From an uncultured Eubacteriales bacterium (lineage in GTDB: Bacteria; Bacillota; Clostridia; Christensenellales; Aristaeellaceae), in assembly GCA_900320085.1 (NCBI GenBank), contig ONRC01000042.1, positions 1 through 34,020 of the forward strand: DNA of 34,020 bases, written 5' to 3'. This document shows, piece after piece, positions 7,914-16,331 of this stretch. A program made the position numbers and the translations under genes. The notes beneath the pieces were generated by a model. That model saw only the letters and a list, made by a program, of their open reading frames with translations. It was not told the DNA's origin and ran no database searches. Every line of letters begins with the position of its first letter. Position 1 is the stretch's first letter.

Positions 7914-10900
7914 ATGAAGACCTACCTTACGGGCGTGGACGTGGGCTCGACCACGGTGAAAGCCGTGCTGCTGGATGAAAACGGTGGCGTGGCTTTTTCC
8001 GCGTATCGGCGGCATCACGCCCACACCCAGGAAACACTGATTGAAATACTGAAGGAAGCCAGGGAACAGCTGGGTTCTTTTCGCGTGCGCTGCGCCATCA
8101 CCGGCAGCGGCGGCATGGGCCTGAGCAAGGCGCTGGAAATGCCCTTCGTGCAGGAGGTGGCGGCGGTGGCGGCGGCGCTGAAACGCGAAGCGCCGCAAAC
8201 CGACGTGGCTATCGAGCTGGGCGGCGAGGACGCCAAGATCATTTATTTTACCGGCGGCCTGGAGGAGCGCATGAACGGCGTCTGCGCCGGCGGCACCGGC
8301 AGCTTTATTGACCAGATGGCCGCGCTGATGCAGACCGACGCCCTGGGCCTCAACCGGGAGGCGGCGAACTATCGGGAAATTTATCCCATCGCCGCCCGGT
8401 GCGGCGTGTTTGCCAAGTCAGACATTCAGCCCCTCATCAACGATGGCGCGACGAAAGCCGACCTGGCCGCGTCGGTGTTCCAGGCGGTGGTGAACCAGAC
8501 CATTTCCGGCCTGGCCTGCGGCAAGCCCATCCGGGGCCACGTGGCGTTTTTGGGCGGGCCGCTGCATTTTCTGCCGGAGCTTCGCAACGCCTTTATCCGC
8601 ACCTTGAAGCTCACCGACGAAACCGCCATCATCCCCACGGACAGCCATCTTTTCGCGGCTCTTGGCGCGGCGCTGAACGCGGGGGAGAGCAAGGCCCGGG
8701 AGATCGACGCGCTGATCGACGCCATGAGCCAGGGCGTGATGCTGACCTTTGCCTTAAAGCGCATGGAGCCGCTGTTCGCCAGCGATCCGGAATATCGCCT
8801 GTTCACCGAACGCCATAAGCGGGCGCGGGTGAAGCGGGGCGATTTGGCATCCTATACCGGCCCCTGCTATCTGGGTGTGGACGCGGGCAGCACCACCACC
8901 AAGCTGGCCCTGATCGGGCAGGACGGCGAACTGCTTTGGACGTTCTACTCAGGCAACCAGGGCAATCCCCTCAAAACCGCCATCGCCGCCTTGGGGGAAC
9001 TGAAAGAAAAGCTGCCCGCGGGCGCGGTCATCGCCCGGGCCTGCTCCACGGGCTACGGGGAAGAACTGATGAAATCCGCCTTCTCCCTGGACGAGGGCGA
9101 GGTGGAAACCATCGCCCACGTGACCGCCGCCAGCTTTTTCGACCCGCAGGTGGACTGCGTGCTGGACATCGGCGGGCAGGACATGAAGTGCATCAAGCTG
9201 AAAAACGGCTCGGTGGACACCATTTTGCTGAACGAAGCCTGCTCCTCGGGCTGCGGCTCATTCCTGGAAAACTTTGCCAATTCAATGGGCTACACCGCCC
9301 AGGGCTTCGCCGCCGAAGCGCTGTTTGCCCCGTCGCCGCTGGACCTGGGCACCCGCTGCACCGTGTTCATGAACAGCAACGTGAAGCAGGCCCAGAAGGA
9401 AGGCGCGTCGGTGCAGGACATCAGCGCGGGCTTAGCTTACTCCGTCATCCGCAACGCGCTGTTCAAGGTGATAAAATTGGCCGACGCCAGCGACCTGGGC
9501 CGCCGGGTCGTGGTGCAGGGCGGCACGTTCCACAACCCCGCCGTGCTGCGGGCCTTTGAAAAAATCAGCGGCGCGGAGGCCGTCTGCCCGGACATCGCGG
9601 GCATGATGGGCGCTTTCGGCGCGGCGCTAATCGCCCGGCGGCACGACGCGGGCCAGGGCTCGGCCATGCTGCCGCTCAGCGACATTCTGCGCCTGCAATG
9701 GAAAACCAGCACCACCCACTGCCAGGGCTGTGAAAACCACTGTATGCTCACCGTGAACCTGTTCCCCGGCGGCCGCCGCCACATCACCGGTAACCGCTGC
9801 GAACGAGGCCTGGGCAAGGCCGCCAGCCGGGACAAGGGGCCGAACGTCAGCGCCTACAAGCTGAAACGCATGTTCGATTACCAGCCCCTGGGGAATGCCC
9901 CCCGGGGTGAAATCGGCATTCCCCGGGTGCTGAACATCTGGGAAAATTATCCCTTCTGGCACACGTTCTTTACCCAATTGGGCTTCGCCGTGCGCCTGTC
10001 GCCGGTATCCACCCGGAAAATCTATAACCTGGGCATGGAGTCCATTCCCTCGGAAAGCGAGTGCTACCCCGCCAAGCTGGCCCACGGCCACGTGCAATGG
10101 CTGATCGACCAGGGCGTGAAAACCATCTTCCACCCCAGCGTCTTTTACGAGCACCAGGAAACGGCGGAGGCTCAGAACCACTACAACTGCCCCATGGTAT
10201 GCGCCTATCCCGAGAACCTGAAAAACAACGTGGAGGACGTGACCGAGGGCAAGGTGCGCTACATCCGCCCGTTCATGGCCTTTACCAGCGAAAAGATCAC
10301 CGCCGACCGGCTGGTGCGCCTGTGCAAAGAGGAATGGGGTATCCCCGGGAAGGACGTCCGCGCCGCCGTGCACGCCGCCTGGCAGGAGCAGAAAAAGGCT
10401 AAGGAGGACGTGCGAAAGGAAGGGCAGAAGGCCCTGCAATGGATGGCGGACAACCATCGAAAGGGCATCGTGCTGGCGGGCAGGCCCTACCACATTGACC
10501 CGGAAATTCATCACGGCATCCCGGAGATGATCGCGGGCTACGGCCTGGCTGTGCTGACCGAGGACAGCATCCCCAAGGACTTTCAGCCCATCCGCCCCGT
10601 GCGGGTCAACGACCAGTGGGTGTACCATTCCCGGCTGTACACCGCCGCTCAGTTCGTGGCGCAGCGGGAGGACCTGGAGCTGATCCAGCTCAATTCCTTC
10701 GGCTGCGGCCTGGACGCTGTGACCACCGACCAGGTATGCGATATTTTGGAGGGCAGCGGCAGGCTGTACACCGTGCTGAAAATCGACGAGGTAAATAACC
10801 TGGGCGCGGCCCGCATCCGGGTGCGTTCCCTGCTGAGCGCCATGCGGATGCGGGAGGAAAAGGGCGTCTGCCCCGCCGCCGCGCCTGCACCGTATGAACG

Positions 10901-12122
10901 CCGGATATTCACCCAGGCCATGTTCGACCAGGGCTACACCATCCTGGCCCCCCGCATGAGCCCCATCCACTTTGACCTGCTGGAAAAGGTGTTCGAGCGC
11001 CATGGGTATCACCTGGTGATGCTGGACAACGAGGGCCGCAGCGCCATCGACACCGGCCTCAAATACGTGAACAACGATGCCTGCTATCCCTCCATCATCA
11101 CCGTGGGCCAGATGATGGAAGCGGTGCTCAGCGGCAAATACGACGTGAACAAACTGGCCCTCATCATGAGCCAGACGGGCGGCTGCTGCCGCGCCAGCAA
11201 CTATGTCTCCTTCATCCGCCGGGCGCTGGAAAAGGCGGGTCTGCCCCAGATTCCCGTCATCAGCCTGAACTTCAACGGCATGGAAAGCAACACCGGGTTC
11301 AAGATCACTCTGCCCATGCTGCTGGACGCGGGCAAGGTGCTTGTGCTGGGCGATTTGATCATGAAGTGTCTGCTGCGGGTGCGGCCCTATGAAATCGAAC
11401 CGGGCAGCGCCAACGCCCTGCACCGGAAGTGGAAGGAGATCATCTGCCGCGTGATGCTGGGGCAGGAGAAGCGCTCCTACGCCTCCATGTGCCGGGAGCT
11501 GGTACACGACTTTGACACCCTGCCCATTCACGAGGACATGAAAAAGCCCCGGGTGGGCATCGTGGGGGAGATCCTGGTCAAGTACATGCCCCTGGCCAAC
11601 AACCATCTGGTGGAGGTGCTGGAGCAGGAAGGCGCGGAGGCCGTGGTGCCGGACTTTATGGACTTTGCCTATTACACCCTGTACAATCAGAGTTACAAGA
11701 CCGAATACCTGGGCACCCGCTGGACGGGCAAGTATTCCAGCGGCCTGGGCGTGCCCTTCATCCGGGCCTTCTGCAAGCCCGCCTCCGACGCCCTCCGGGT
11801 GTCCAAACGCTTTACCCCGCCTATGCCCATCGAGCAAATCGGCGAGCTGGCCAAGCCGTTCCTTTCCCTGGGCAACCAGTACGGGGAAGGCTGGTTCCTC
11901 TGCGGCGAAATGGCGGAGCTGCTGGAGCACGGCGTGCCCAACATCGTGTGCATCCAGCCCTTCGGCTGCCTGCCCAACCATGTGGTGGGCAAGGGCGTCA
12001 TCAAGCAATTGCGCCGCGCTTACCCCCAGGCCAACATCGCCGCCGTGGACTACGACCCCGGCGCCAGCGAGGTGAACCAATTGAACCGCATCAAGCTGAT
12101 GCTGAGCCAGGCGGAGAAGTAA
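7914..12122 (+). CDS. Giant 2-hydroxyacyl-CoA dehydratase activase-related protein (BcrAD/BadFG + DUF2229)
   Basis: A 1402-residue cytoplasmic protein combining activator and dehydratase-like parts. The first ASKHA ATPase domain (about 1-300) has GVDVGSTTVKAV at 4-15 and the Fe-S-bridging-type NGVCAGGTGSF. The second (about 315-585) repeats these as GVDAGSTTTKLAL and NEACSSGCGSF. A Cys cluster CQGCENHC near 602-609 follows, then the DUF2229 region (RVLNIWENYPFWH), and a C-terminal half like CoA-dehydratase D/HgdB subunits with many cysteines. Activases of this family use ATP to inject a low-potential electron into 2-hydroxyacyl-CoA or benzoyl-CoA enzymes. For the long fused form no substrate is established to my knowledge. 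No separate dehydratase genes are adjacent. The ribosome binding site is weak (GGGAG about 12 bases upstream). Confidence 0.93.
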   Translation: MKTYLTGVDVGSTTVKAVLLDENGGVAFSAYRRHHAHTQETLIEILKEAREQLGSFRVRCAITGSGGMGLSKALEMPFVQEVAAVAAALKREAPQTDVAIELGGEDAKIIYFTGGLEERMNGVCAGGTGSFIDQMAALMQTDALGLNREAANYREIYPIAARCGVFAKSDIQPLINDGATKADLAASVFQAVVNQTISGLACGKPIRGHVAFLGGPLHFLPELRNAFIRTLKLTDETAIIPTDSHLFAALGAALNAGESKAREIDALIDAMSQGVMLTFALKRMEPLFASDPEYRLFTERHKRARVKRGDLASYTGPCYLGVDAGSTTTKLALIGQDGELLWTFYSGNQGNPLKTAIAALGELKEKLPAGAVIARACSTGYGEELMKSAFSLDEGEVETIAHVTAASFFDPQVDCVLDIGGQDMKCIKLKNGSVDTILLNEACSSGCGSFLENFANSMGYTAQGFAAEALFAPSPLDLGTRCTVFMNSNVKQAQKEGASVQDISAGLAYSVIRNALFKVIKLADASDLGRRVVVQGGTFHNPAVLRAFEKISGAEAVCPDIAGMMGAFGAALIARRHDAGQGSAMLPLSDILRLQWKTSTTHCQGCENHCMLTVNLFPGGRRHITGNRCERGLGKAASRDKGPNVSAYKLKRMFDYQPLGNAPRGEIGIPRVLNIWENYPFWHTFFTQLGFAVRLSPVSTRKIYNLGMESIPSESECYPAKLAHGHVQWLIDQGVKTIFHPSVFYEHQETAEAQNHYNCPMVCAYPENLKNNVEDVTEGKVRYIRPFMAFTSEKITADRLVRLCKEEWGIPGKDVRAAVHAAWQEQKKAKEDVRKEGQKALQWMADNHRKGIVLAGRPYHIDPEIHHGIPEMIAGYGLAVLTEDSIPKDFQPIRPVRVNDQWVYHSRLYTAAQFVAQREDLELIQLNSFGCGLDAVTTDQVCDILEGSGRLYTVLKIDEVNNLGAARIRVRSLLSAMRMREEKGVCPAAAPAPYERRIFTQAMFDQGYTILAPRMSPIHFDLLEKVFERHGYHLVMLDNEGRSAIDTGLKYVNNDACYPSIITVGQMMEAVLSGKYDVNKLALIMSQTGGCCRASNYVSFIRRALEKAGLPQIPVISLNFNGMESNTGFKITLPMLLDAGKVLVLGDLIMKCLLRVRPYEIEPGSANALHRKWKEIICRVMLGQEKRSYASMCRELVHDFDTLPIHEDMKKPRVGIVGEILVKYMPLANNHLVEVLEQEGAEAVVPDFMDFAYYTLYNQSYKTEYLGTRWTGKYSSGLGVPFIRAFCKPASDALRVSKRFTPPMPIEQIGELAKPFLSLGNQYGEGWFLCGEMAELLEHGVPNIVCIQPFGCLPNHVVGKGVIKQLRRAYPQANIAAVDYDPGASEVNQLNRIKLMLSQAEK

Positions 12123-12127
12123 TTAAG

Positions 12128-12232
12128 CTGGGGGAAACCGCTCTTTGAAAAACCTCATCCGGCCCTACGGGCCACCTTCCCCTGCCAGGGGAAGGCTAAG
12201 AGCGGTTTCCCCCAGACCCCCTTCCGAGAAAG
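12128..12232. repeat. Palindromic repeat family A, copy 2, with a second repeat inserted in its loop
   Basis: The arms CTGGGGGAAACCGCTCTT (12128-12145) and its complement (12198-12215) are intact, but the loop is replaced by 52 bases with two further hairpins: GGCCCTACGGGCC (12161-12173) and CCTTCCCC/GGGGAAGG (12175-12195). The family flank ACCCCCTTCCGAGAAAG lies at 12216-12232, so this copy is inverted relative to the other three. It begins 5 bases after the stop of the preceding gene and could end its transcript. Confidence 0.88.
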
Positions 12233-12284
12233 ACTATAAGGAATAAGAACAGAAGTAGAATAATAATTGATTGGATGGATGACG

Positions 12285-12653
12285 ATGGAAAAAGATGTCG
12301 GTTTGACCGTTCAGGAAATGATGGAGTACCAACGGCGCTTGCAGGAAAAGTATGCGGGCGTGTGGGAGGGGGACAACCCCGGCACCGCGAAGCATCATCT
12401 GCTGTACGCGGTGGAGGAAATCGGCGAGGTATCGGCCATCCTGAAAAAGCGCGGGGCCCAGGAGGTCGTCCGGGACGGGGCGCTGCGGGCGCACCTGTGC
12501 GAGGAAATGGCGGATGTGTTCATGTATTTAAACGACGTGCTGCTGTGCTGCGGCGCGACGGCGGAGGAGTTCACCGCCGCCTACCGGGAAAAGATGGAAC
12601 GCAACCTGCGCCGTGATTTTCAGGGGGAGCACCGGAACTATCTGAAAGAATAA
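12285..12653 (+). CDS. MazG-like nucleotide pyrophosphohydrolase
   Basis: A 122-residue all-helical protein of the MazG/all-alpha NTP-PPase type, which hydrolyses (d)NTPs to monophosphate and pyrophosphate. The metal-binding acidic pattern is visible as EEIGEV on one helix and EEMADVFMYLND on the next, matching the E-x2-E...E-x3-D scheme. The segment between them (LKKRGAQEVVRDGALRAHLC) carries basic residues. No ribosome binding site is strong. The frame allows TTG at 12267, ATG at 12279 or ATG at 12285. The last is used because GGATGG lies upstream, but the choice is uncertain by two to six codons. The gene sits between the activase-like protein and fumarase, with 25 bases to the latter. A house-cleaning role is inferred from the family. 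Confidence 0.82.
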   Translation: MEKDVGLTVQEMMEYQRRLQEKYAGVWEGDNPGTAKHHLLYAVEEIGEVSAILKKRGAQEVVRDGALRAHLCEEMADVFMYLNDVLLCCGATAEEFTAAYREKMERNLRRDFQGEHRNYLKE

Positions 12654-12678
12654 CCGCCATAGAAAGAAGGAAAACGCG

Positions 12679-13524
12679 ATGAGAGAAATTCCCGTTTCGC
12701 AGATCACGGACAAGGTGAAGGAGCTTTTTTTGACCGCGGCGTATCACATCGGCCCCGACGTGGAAGCGGCGGTGAAGGCTGCTGCGGAAACCGAACCGTC
12801 CCCCATTGGGAAATCGGTGCTGTGCCAAATCTGTGAAAATTATCAGATCGCCCGGGACGAGCAGGTGGCCATCTGCCAGGACACCGGTATGGCCGTGCTG
12901 TTCATCGACGTGGGGCAGGACGTGCACTTCGCGGGCGGGGATTTTGAGCAAGCCGTGCAGGAAGGTGTGCGCCAGGCCTATGCCGAAGGCTACCTGCGCA
13001 AATCCATTGTGGACGACCCGCTCTTTGACCGGAAAAATACCCGGGACAACACCCCTGCCATCCTGCATCTGCGCATCGTGCCGGGGGACAAGGTGCATTT
13101 CCTCATCACCGCCAAGGGCTTCGGCAGCGAAAACATGAGCGCGGTCAAAATGTGCGTGGCCGCCGACGGGGAAGAGGGCGTGCGCAATTTCATCATCGAC
13201 ACCGCCCGCAAAGCCGGGCCCAACCCCTGTCCGCCCATGATCATCGGCGTCGGCATCGGCGGCACCTTCGAGCAGGCCGCCCTGATCGCCAAACGCATGA
13301 CCGCCCGGCCTGTCGGCAGTCACAACCCCGACCCGCGCTATGCCAAGCTGGAAGCCGACGCCCTTGCCGCCATCAACCGCCTGGGCATCGGCCCCGCCGG
13401 CGTCGGCGGCAGGACCACCTGCCTGGCCGTGAACATTGACTATTTCCCCACCCACATCGCGGGTATGCCCGTGGCCGTCAACATCTGCTGCCACGCCGCC
13501 CGCCACGCGGAGGGGGAGGTGTAA
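12679..13524 (+). CDS. Class I (Fe-S) fumarate hydratase, alpha subunit
   Basis: A 281-residue catalytic subunit interconverting fumarate and (S)-malate. It corresponds to the N-terminal domain of one-piece FumA/FumB and to TtdA of tartrate dehydratase. The three expected 4Fe-4S ligands are visible: Cys66 in CQDTGM, Cys184 in PNPCPPM and Cys270 or 271 in NICCHAARH. The GVGIGGTFEQAA and GVGGRTTCLAV loops are also typical. AAGAAGGAAAA precedes the ATG. The beta subunit follows after a 98-base gap that contains a strong hairpin. The two-subunit form is common in anaerobes and is oxygen-sensitive. Tartrate or a related hydroxy-acid cannot be excluded as substrate, but fumarate fits the C4 pathway genes at the other end of the window. 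Confidence 0.94.
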   Translation: MREIPVSQITDKVKELFLTAAYHIGPDVEAAVKAAAETEPSPIGKSVLCQICENYQIARDEQVAICQDTGMAVLFIDVGQDVHFAGGDFEQAVQEGVRQAYAEGYLRKSIVDDPLFDRKNTRDNTPAILHLRIVPGDKVHFLITAKGFGSENMSAVKMCVAADGEEGVRNFIIDTARKAGPNPCPPMIIGVGIGGTFEQAALIAKRMTARPVGSHNPDPRYAKLEADALAAINRLGIGPAGVGGRTTCLAVNIDYFPTHIAGMPVAVNICCHAARHAEGEV

Positions 13525-13531
13525 GTTGTTT

Positions 13532-13598
13532 TGCAGGGGGAAGGGAACTTTTCTGGAGAAAAGCTTCCCTTCCCCCTGCACCCCCATCCTTCAAAAGA
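13532..13598. repeat. Long perfect hairpin between fumarase subunits (related to family A layout)
   Basis: TGCAGGGGGAAGGGAA (13532-13547) pairs with TTCCCTTCCCCCTGCA (13565-13580). TTTTCT/AGAAAA extends the stem with a single bulge. The flank ACCCCCATCCTTCAAAAGAC resembles the ACCCCCTTCCGAGAAAGAC flank of family A, although the stem sequence differs. It could weaken read-through from the alpha to the beta gene or protect the upstream mRNA. Confidence 0.75.
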
Positions 13599-13622
13599 CT
13601 TTTTATAAAGGGGAGTAGATTT

Positions 13623-14177
13623 ATGCGGGAGTATCATCTCCATCTGCCGTTAAGCAAAGAGGATGTACAGCAGCTCCGCGCCGGGGACATGGTATATCTC
13701 ACCGGCCCCATGCTGACCGGACGGGACGCCGCCCACAAGCGGCTGATTCAATTACTGAACGAAGGCAAACCCCTGCCCGTGGACGTGGCGGGCCAGGCAA
13801 TTTATTATGTGGGCCCGGCCCCCGCGTCGCCGGGTCACGCCGTGGGCTCGGCAGGCCCCACCACCAGTTACCGGATGGACGCCTACACGCCGCAGCTGCT
13901 ACAGCTGGGCCTCAACTGCATGATCGGCAAGGGCCGCCGTTCGGATGCCGTACGCCAGGCCATGCAGGATTACGGCGCGGTGTATCTGGGCGCGGTGGGC
14001 GGCGCGGCGGCGCTGATCGCCCGCAGCATCAAAAGCGCGGAAGTGCTGGCCTATGAGGATTTGGGCACTGAGGCCATTCACCGCTTCACTGTGGAAAATT
14101 TTCCCGCCATCGTGCTCATGGACGCCCACGGCGGCAACCTGTACGAATCCGGCCCGGCCCAGTACCGGGAAGAATAA
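13623..14177 (+). CDS. Class I (Fe-S) fumarate hydratase, beta subunit
   Basis: A 184-residue subunit matching the C-terminal domain of class I fumarases (TtdB-like). It completes the active site with the alpha subunit encoded upstream. Recognisable segments are GPMLTGRDAAHKRL near the start, the substrate loop VGSAGPTTSYRMD, MIGKGRRSD and GAVYLGAVGGAAALIA. Its length is normal for separate beta subunits. AAAGGGGAG lies about 8 bases before the ATG. It is followed after 15 bases by the ProX-type gene, so those two are probably co-transcribed. The hairpin in front of it suggests that the two subunits may not be made in fixed ratio from one message, which is inference. Confidence 0.93.
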   Translation: MREYHLHLPLSKEDVQQLRAGDMVYLTGPMLTGRDAAHKRLIQLLNEGKPLPVDVAGQAIYYVGPAPASPGHAVGSAGPTTSYRMDAYTPQLLQLGLNCMIGKGRRSDAVRQAMQDYGAVYLGAVGGAAALIARSIKSAEVLAYEDLGTEAIHRFTVENFPAIVLMDAHGGNLYESGPAQYREE

Positions 14178-14192
14178 AAGGGAGGAAACACC

Positions 14193-14762
14193 ATGGAACT
14201 GCTGCACGGGTCGCCCACCGACCTGACCGGGCGAAGCGACCGGGAGAAAAGGGCTTATGCGTTTTTGGACCGCCTGGGCGTGGCATTTGACCGCACCGAC
14301 CACCCGGAGCGGCCCGCCACGTCCATGGAGGTCTGCGCAGAGGTGGACGCCATTTTGGGCGTGCACATCTGCAAAAACCTGTTTCTGTGCAATCGGCAGA
14401 AAACGAATTTTTATCTGCTCGTCATGCCCGGCGATAAGCCCTTCAAGACCAAGGAGTTGTCGGGACAGATGGGCGTGAGCCGCCTGTCCTTCGGGGAGGA
14501 GGAATATATGGCGCGGTTCCTGGATGTGCATCCCGGCAGCGTGTCGGTGCTGGGGCTGATGAATGACCAGGAGCACCGCGTTCAGCTGGTGATCGACGAG
14601 GACGTGCTCAAGGAAGCCATGTTCGGCTGTCACCCCTGCGAAAACACCAGCTCCATCCGTTTTGTCACCCGCGACCTGACGGAAAAGATCCTGCCCGCCT
14701 TGGGCGTGCAGCCGATTATCGTTCACCTGGTGGGCCATGACGCGCCGCCCGCCGCGGATTGA
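14193..14762 (+). CDS. ProX/YbaK-type prolyl-tRNA editing protein
   Basis: A 189-residue trans-editing enzyme that by family removes alanine (or cysteine) wrongly loaded onto tRNA-Pro, in the cytoplasm. It matches the free-standing ProX/PrdX type: DRTDHPERPATSMEVC near 33-48 and the conserved catalytic-type Lys61 in HICKNLFLCN. Further matches are FYLLVMPGDKPFKTKEL, GSVSVLGLMND and GCHPCENTSSIRF near the end. GGGAGG is 8 bases before the ATG. It closes the fumarase beta-containing unit; this partnership looks like chance. A new promoter follows directly after its stop. Confidence 0.9.
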   Translation: MELLHGSPTDLTGRSDREKRAYAFLDRLGVAFDRTDHPERPATSMEVCAEVDAILGVHICKNLFLCNRQKTNFYLLVMPGDKPFKTKELSGQMGVSRLSFGEEEYMARFLDVHPGSVSVLGLMNDQEHRVQLVIDEDVLKEAMFGCHPCENTSSIRFVTRDLTEKILPALGVQPIIVHLVGHDAPPAAD

Positions 14763-14771
14763 AAATCTGTG

Positions 14772-14801
14772 TGGACAAGTGCCGCCCAGTTATGGTAATA
14801 T
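14772..14801 (+). promoter_or_regulatory. Sigma-A promoter of the ROK kinase gene
   Basis: TGGACA (14772-14777), an 18-base spacer and TAATAT (14796-14801), followed by an AT-rich start region and a leader of about 60 bases to the ATG at 14869. Confidence 0.7.
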
Positions 14802-14868
14802 GATAGTAACCATTTTATCGTTTGCTTTATGCCCGGGGTTCCGGTGAGAACGAAAAGGAGGCAGCCAC

Positions 14869-15828
14869 ATGGCAAAGGAGTACAGCATCTGTCTGGACAT
14901 CGGCGGCACGAAGGTGCTGGGCGCGATCTTCGACAGCAAGGAAAAGCCTATCTACCGGCTCAAGAAAAAAACCAAATCCGGCGGTGACAGCTCGGAAAAC
15001 ATCGAGCAGGTGATCATCAGCGTTGTGCGCGAGATGATCAAGGAATCCGGCATCAAGAAGAGTGATATCCGGGCAATCGCCGCGGGCGCGCCGGGCGTCA
15101 TCAACCAGGAGGAGGGCGTGGTGCTCTTTTCCCCCAACCTGCCCTGGCGGGACTACAATATCCGTCAGCCCATCGAAAAGGAATTCGACGTGCCCTTCCA
15201 CATCGGCAACGACGTGAACGTGGGTGTGCTGGGCGAATACAAATACGGCGCGGTGAAGGGCTATAAAAACGTGGTGGGCTTCTTCGTCGGCACCGGCATG
15301 GGCGGCGGCCTGATCCTGGACGGCAAGCTGTTTACCGGCCATCTGTTCAAAGGCGCGGAGTTCGGCCACATGACCCTGGACCCCGAAGGCCCGCTGTGCA
15401 ACTGCGGCCAGCGCGGCTGTCTGGAGGCTTTCTCCAGCAAGCAGGGCATGTCCGCCTATATCCGCCAACAGGTGTCCCGCGGAAGGCAGTGCCTCATGTC
15501 CGATGCCCTGGACGGCTCCGCCTTCAAGAGCAAGGCCCTCAAACGCGCCTTGCAGGAGCAGGACGCGGTCGCCATGGAGGCCGTTGACCGGGCGTGCCAC
15601 TATCTGGCCATCGCCACCGGCAACATGATCAACACCATCAGCCCCGACGCCGTGGTGTACGGCGGCGGCGTCATCGAAGCCGTGGGCGATATTTTCCTGG
15701 AAAAAATCCTGGCCGAGGTTGACCGCTACTGCATGACCTCCATCCGCCCCACCGTGGAGCTGAAAAAGGCTGCCCTGGGCGACGACTCCGTGCTCTACGG
15801 CGCGCTGTCCATGATCCTGGACGCCTGA
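14869..15828 (+). CDS. ROK-family sugar kinase (glucokinase-like)
   Basis: A 319-residue kinase, probably phosphorylating glucose or a related hexose with ATP. The phosphate-binding loop is DIGGTK at 10-15. The sugar-binding and catalytic part is GNDVNVGVLGEY, with Asp115 as the likely base. The ROK zinc site is intact: His167 in EFGHMTL and Cys177, Cys179 and Cys184 in CNCGQRGCLEA. No N-terminal helix-turn-helix is present, so it is an enzyme rather than a ROK repressor. AAAGGAGG precedes the ATG, its own promoter lies at 14772-14801 and a terminator hairpin follows, so it is likely a single-gene unit. Substrate choice among glucose, fructose, mannose and N-acetylated sugars is not settled by the sequence. 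Confidence 0.92.
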   Translation: MAKEYSICLDIGGTKVLGAIFDSKEKPIYRLKKKTKSGGDSSENIEQVIISVVREMIKESGIKKSDIRAIAAGAPGVINQEEGVVLFSPNLPWRDYNIRQPIEKEFDVPFHIGNDVNVGVLGEYKYGAVKGYKNVVGFFVGTGMGGGLILDGKLFTGHLFKGAEFGHMTLDPEGPLCNCGQRGCLEAFSSKQGMSAYIRQQVSRGRQCLMSDALDGSAFKSKALKRALQEQDAVAMEAVDRACHYLAIATGNMINTISPDAVVYGGGVIEAVGDIFLEKILAEVDRYCMTSIRPTVELKKAALGDDSVLYGALSMILDA

Positions 15829-15857
15829 TACGGATTCATCTTTCAGCATTGAATAAG

Positions 15858-15905
15858 ATCCCCCAAAAGGCTTCCCCCAAGGGAAGTCATTTGGGGGATT
15901 CTTTG
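15858..15905 (+). terminator. Terminator after the ROK kinase
   Basis: ATCCCCCAAA (15858-15867) pairs with TTTGGGGGAT (15890-15899), with an inner CTTCCC/GGGAAG stem, followed by TCTTT. The T-run is short but the stem is strong. Confidence 0.65.
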
Positions 15906-16023
15906 ATGCTATGGTTAGAAGGCTGACCAGGCAAACCCAAGTGGGAACCCCCAGGCGCGGGATCGCCTGACTTCCGCATCCATAAAACTGATGGAAGAAG
16001 TTCCGCTCCAGCAGTTGAAATCA

Positions 16024-16052
16024 TTGACAAAATGGTTTCTTCGTGATACCAT
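16024..16052 (+). promoter_or_regulatory. Probable promoter of the secreted 5'-nucleotidase-domain gene
   Basis: A perfect TTGACA (16024-16029), a 17-base spacer and TACCAT (16047-16052, four of six consensus bases). This gives a leader of about 270 bases before the ATG at 16332. Apart from the terminator at 15858, nothing else is seen between 15829 and 16023. Confidence 0.55.
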
Positions 16053-16079
16053 GCATACTGTCAGCACAAGCTGCTCCTG

Positions 16080-16180
16080 GGCTTGCACAAGCAAGCCGTT
16101 TTGATAGAAGGCTCCAGAACAATTCCGGTATCATGAAGATGCCGAAGGCCGTACGAAGATGGCTTCTGGGGCCTTTTTTC
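16080..16180 (+). promoter_or_regulatory. Structured leader with terminator-like hairpin (candidate attenuator)
   Basis: The leader first forms GGCTTG/CAAGCC (16080-16097). AGGCTCCAGAA (16109-16119) then pairs with TTCTGGGGCCT (16164-16174, one wobble), directly followed by six or more T residues. A terminator inside a leader, downstream of a promoter and upstream of the gene, is the usual layout of an attenuator or riboswitch. No known riboswitch class was recognised. Confidence 0.4.
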
Positions 16181-16302
16181 TGTGATGCCCGGCGTGCTCC
16201 TATCCAGGGCCCGCCGGGACGGAGAATCAGGCTGCGCCTGATTTCCTCATCCCCATTTCTGTGATGCCCGGCGTGCTCGCATACGCGGCCCGCCGGGACG
16301 GA
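16177..16302. repeat. 79-base-period direct repeat in the leader
   Basis: TTTCTGTGATGCCCGGCGTG and three more bases occur at 16177-16199 and again at 16256-16278. GGCCCGCCGGGACGGA occurs at 16208-16223 and 16287-16302, with the same 79-base offset. Each unit can fold through CCCGGCG/CGCCGGG, and the spacer holds a further hairpin AATCAGG/CCTGATT (16225-16243). The second unit ends about 16 bases before the ribosome binding site. Confidence 0.85.
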
Positions 16303-16331
16303 AATCCATGCAAATTGACAGGAGGACAACC

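Noticed and set aside
9627..12080. An 817-codon minus-strand open frame inside the activase-like gene
   Set aside because: A low-complexity His/Gly/Val-rich translation typical of the antisense of GC-rich coding DNA. The plus strand has convincing ASKHA and DUF2229 motifs across the region.
12267..12285. TTG at 12267 as the start of the MazG-like gene
   Set aside because: An ATG codon is available at 12279 or 12285 and the extra residues add nothing to the family alignment.
16177..16302. The 79-base direct repeat as a CRISPR array
   Set aside because: There are only two units, the repeat is split by a short variable part, the spacing is not CRISPR-like and no cas gene is present.
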